DNA of 7,262 nucleotides, from positions 1 through 7,262 of the forward strand of contig JAFGSC010000314.1 in assembly GCA_016934875.1 (NCBI GenBank), written 5' to 3'. This document shows positions 6,666-7,262 of the stretch, piece by piece (position 1 is the stretch's first letter; every line of letters starts with the position of its first letter). The translations under genes and the position numbers were made by a program. Source of the stretch: Candidatus Atribacteria bacterium (lineage in GTDB: Bacteria > Atribacterota > Phoenicimicrobiia > Phoenicimicrobiales > Stramentimicrobiaceae). The notes below the pieces were generated by a model. The model searched no databases. It was not told the DNA's origin and saw only the letters and a list, made by a program, of their open reading frames with translations.

Positions 6666-6869
6666 GTGGAAAATAAAAAGGGGCTATCAATTGTTTTGTT
6701 GATTCCAACAATTATTATAGGTGTTGCTTTGTTTGAGGAATTCGACTTTGAGAATCTGAAATTTGAAAAACCGGCACTGGCATTTGTTTACTTCATTGGT
6801 TTTGCGCTCTCAATTATTTTTCAATTTAAAGCGTTTAAAAGATTACCCAAAGATAAAAACATCAGCTAA
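6666..6869 (+). CDS. Small two-helix membrane protein downstream of DUF3667 gene
   Basis: This is a 67-residue peptide starting with GTG, 13 nt after the DUF3667 stop codon. It has two hydrophobic segments (about residues 7-23 and 36-53) joined by an acidic loop FEEFDFENLKFEKP, and a basic C-terminus FKRLPKDKNIS. This suggests a hairpin in the inner membrane. No domain family is recognised. The tight spacing and shared strand argue for co-transcription and possibly a complex with the DUF3667 protein. It is short but has convincing coding character: a clear hydrophobic/charged pattern and the same AT-rich codon style as its neighbour. Confidence 0.7.
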   Translation: MENKKGLSIVLLIPTIIIGVALFEEFDFENLKFEKPALAFVYFIGFALSIIFQFKAFKRLPKDKNIS

Positions 6870-6907
6870 CGAAATAGTTGTTTAGTCCCAATTAAACCAA
6901 TAAAGAG

Positions 6908-7100
6908 GCGATAAGCCTAAGAAAACACTACCTTAAACCAGGGGTTTAATTTGGGTAACTCCTTCGGGAAAATCTACCTGCAAAAGCAATATTCGCAATA
7001 TCTAAATAATTAATGCGAGTCATATATTGTTGGTAATAAAAAATTTGTAAATTGGGCTGTTATTAACGAAGCAGCACAATGTTATATAGTTGCCCAAAGA
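6908..7100. repeat. Structured intergenic repeat, copy C
   Basis: This copy follows the last gene by about 40 nt. Its first half (from gcgataagcc at 6908) matches copy A from 1599, including the gaaaa...cttaaacc stretch. Its second half matches the core of A and B. A perfect 7-bp hairpin ttaaacc (6933-6939) / ggtttaa (6943-6949) has a 3-nt loop. An alternative partner for ggtttaa is ttaaacc at 6892-6898, within a longer 12-bp stem (6887-6898 with 6943-6955, one bulge). The core stem pairs 7051-7059 with 7072-7080. Similarity to A and B fades after about 7100. Confidence 0.8.
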
Positions 7101-7179
7101 AATGCTTAATAAACATAATCCCAATTAATGCTATATGCGAAATAAACGTACCTTTTGTTCAAAAAGTAAATATATTTGG

Positions 7180-7215
7180 ATGTTAGGCACAAGCGGAGGA
7201 GCGACCGTGCAACAT
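7180..7215. repeat. Bulged hairpin near the right edge
   Basis: atgtt (7180-7184) and gcac (7187-7190) pair with gtgc (7207-7210) and aacat (7211-7215), leaving a 2-nt bulge (ag) on one side and a 16-nt loop. A stem with unpaired bases on one side is reminiscent of integron attC sites, and the left arm includes gttaggc, which fits the GTTRRRY core. No integrase gene and no clear partner core site are seen here. The rest of 7100-7262 shows nothing coding. Confidence 0.4.
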
Positions 7216-7262
7216 TGAAATTAAACCAATAAAAAGACAAAATAAAATGATAGCCAACGCAC

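Noticed and set aside
1599..7100. Integron gene-cassette array
   Set aside because: No integrase is visible. The repeats are 190-300 bp, longer than known attC sites, and no convincing paired R''/R' core boxes bracket each copy. Kept only as a hypothesis under the repeat finding.

Overview
This AT-rich window looks like an accessory region of a Bacteroidota chromosome. The evidence is a SprA-like (gliding motility / type 9 secretion) lipoprotein, a DUF3667 membrane protein, a HigA-like antitoxin that appears to carry a DUF6922-type tail beside an AbiEii-type toxin, A-rich leaders without clear Shine-Dalgarno sites, and several GTG starts. All confident genes are on the + strand. There are no rRNA, tRNA, CRISPR or integrase genes.

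Layout. 1-371 is non-coding and palindrome-rich, ending in a likely operator. 372-1544 is a two-gene toxin-antitoxin operon. 1545-2012 is non-coding and mostly filled by repeat copy A. 2013-2475 is a small membrane-protein gene split by a 144-bp MITE-like element (2195-2338) with perfect 18-bp terminal inverted repeats and an exact 10-bp target duplication. Removing the element and one duplicate restores a 102-codon reading frame. 2476-2652 holds two hairpins. 2653-4767 encodes a 704-residue protein with an N-terminal GNAT-like acetyltransferase domain, a long unrecognised middle, and two C-terminal membrane helices. 4787-4976 is repeat copy B. 4983-5774 encodes a short lipoprotein resembling one internal segment of SprA. 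5775-5926 holds two inverted repeats. 5927-6869 is a two-gene unit: a DUF3667 zinc-ribbon membrane protein followed by a two-helix membrane peptide. 6870-7262 holds repeat copy C and a bulged hairpin.

The most unusual overall feature is the repeat family (A, B, C). It lies after three unrelated genes or operons, is well conserved and nearly gap-free, and contains a hairpin core. The genes between the copies (toxin-antitoxin, GNAT-membrane fusion, SprA-like lipoprotein, DUF3667 pair) have no obvious shared pathway. This suggests a mosaic of separately acquired modules rather than one operon. The best candidates for undescribed biology are the GNAT-membrane fusion, the stand-alone SprA-like lipoprotein, and the structured repeats.
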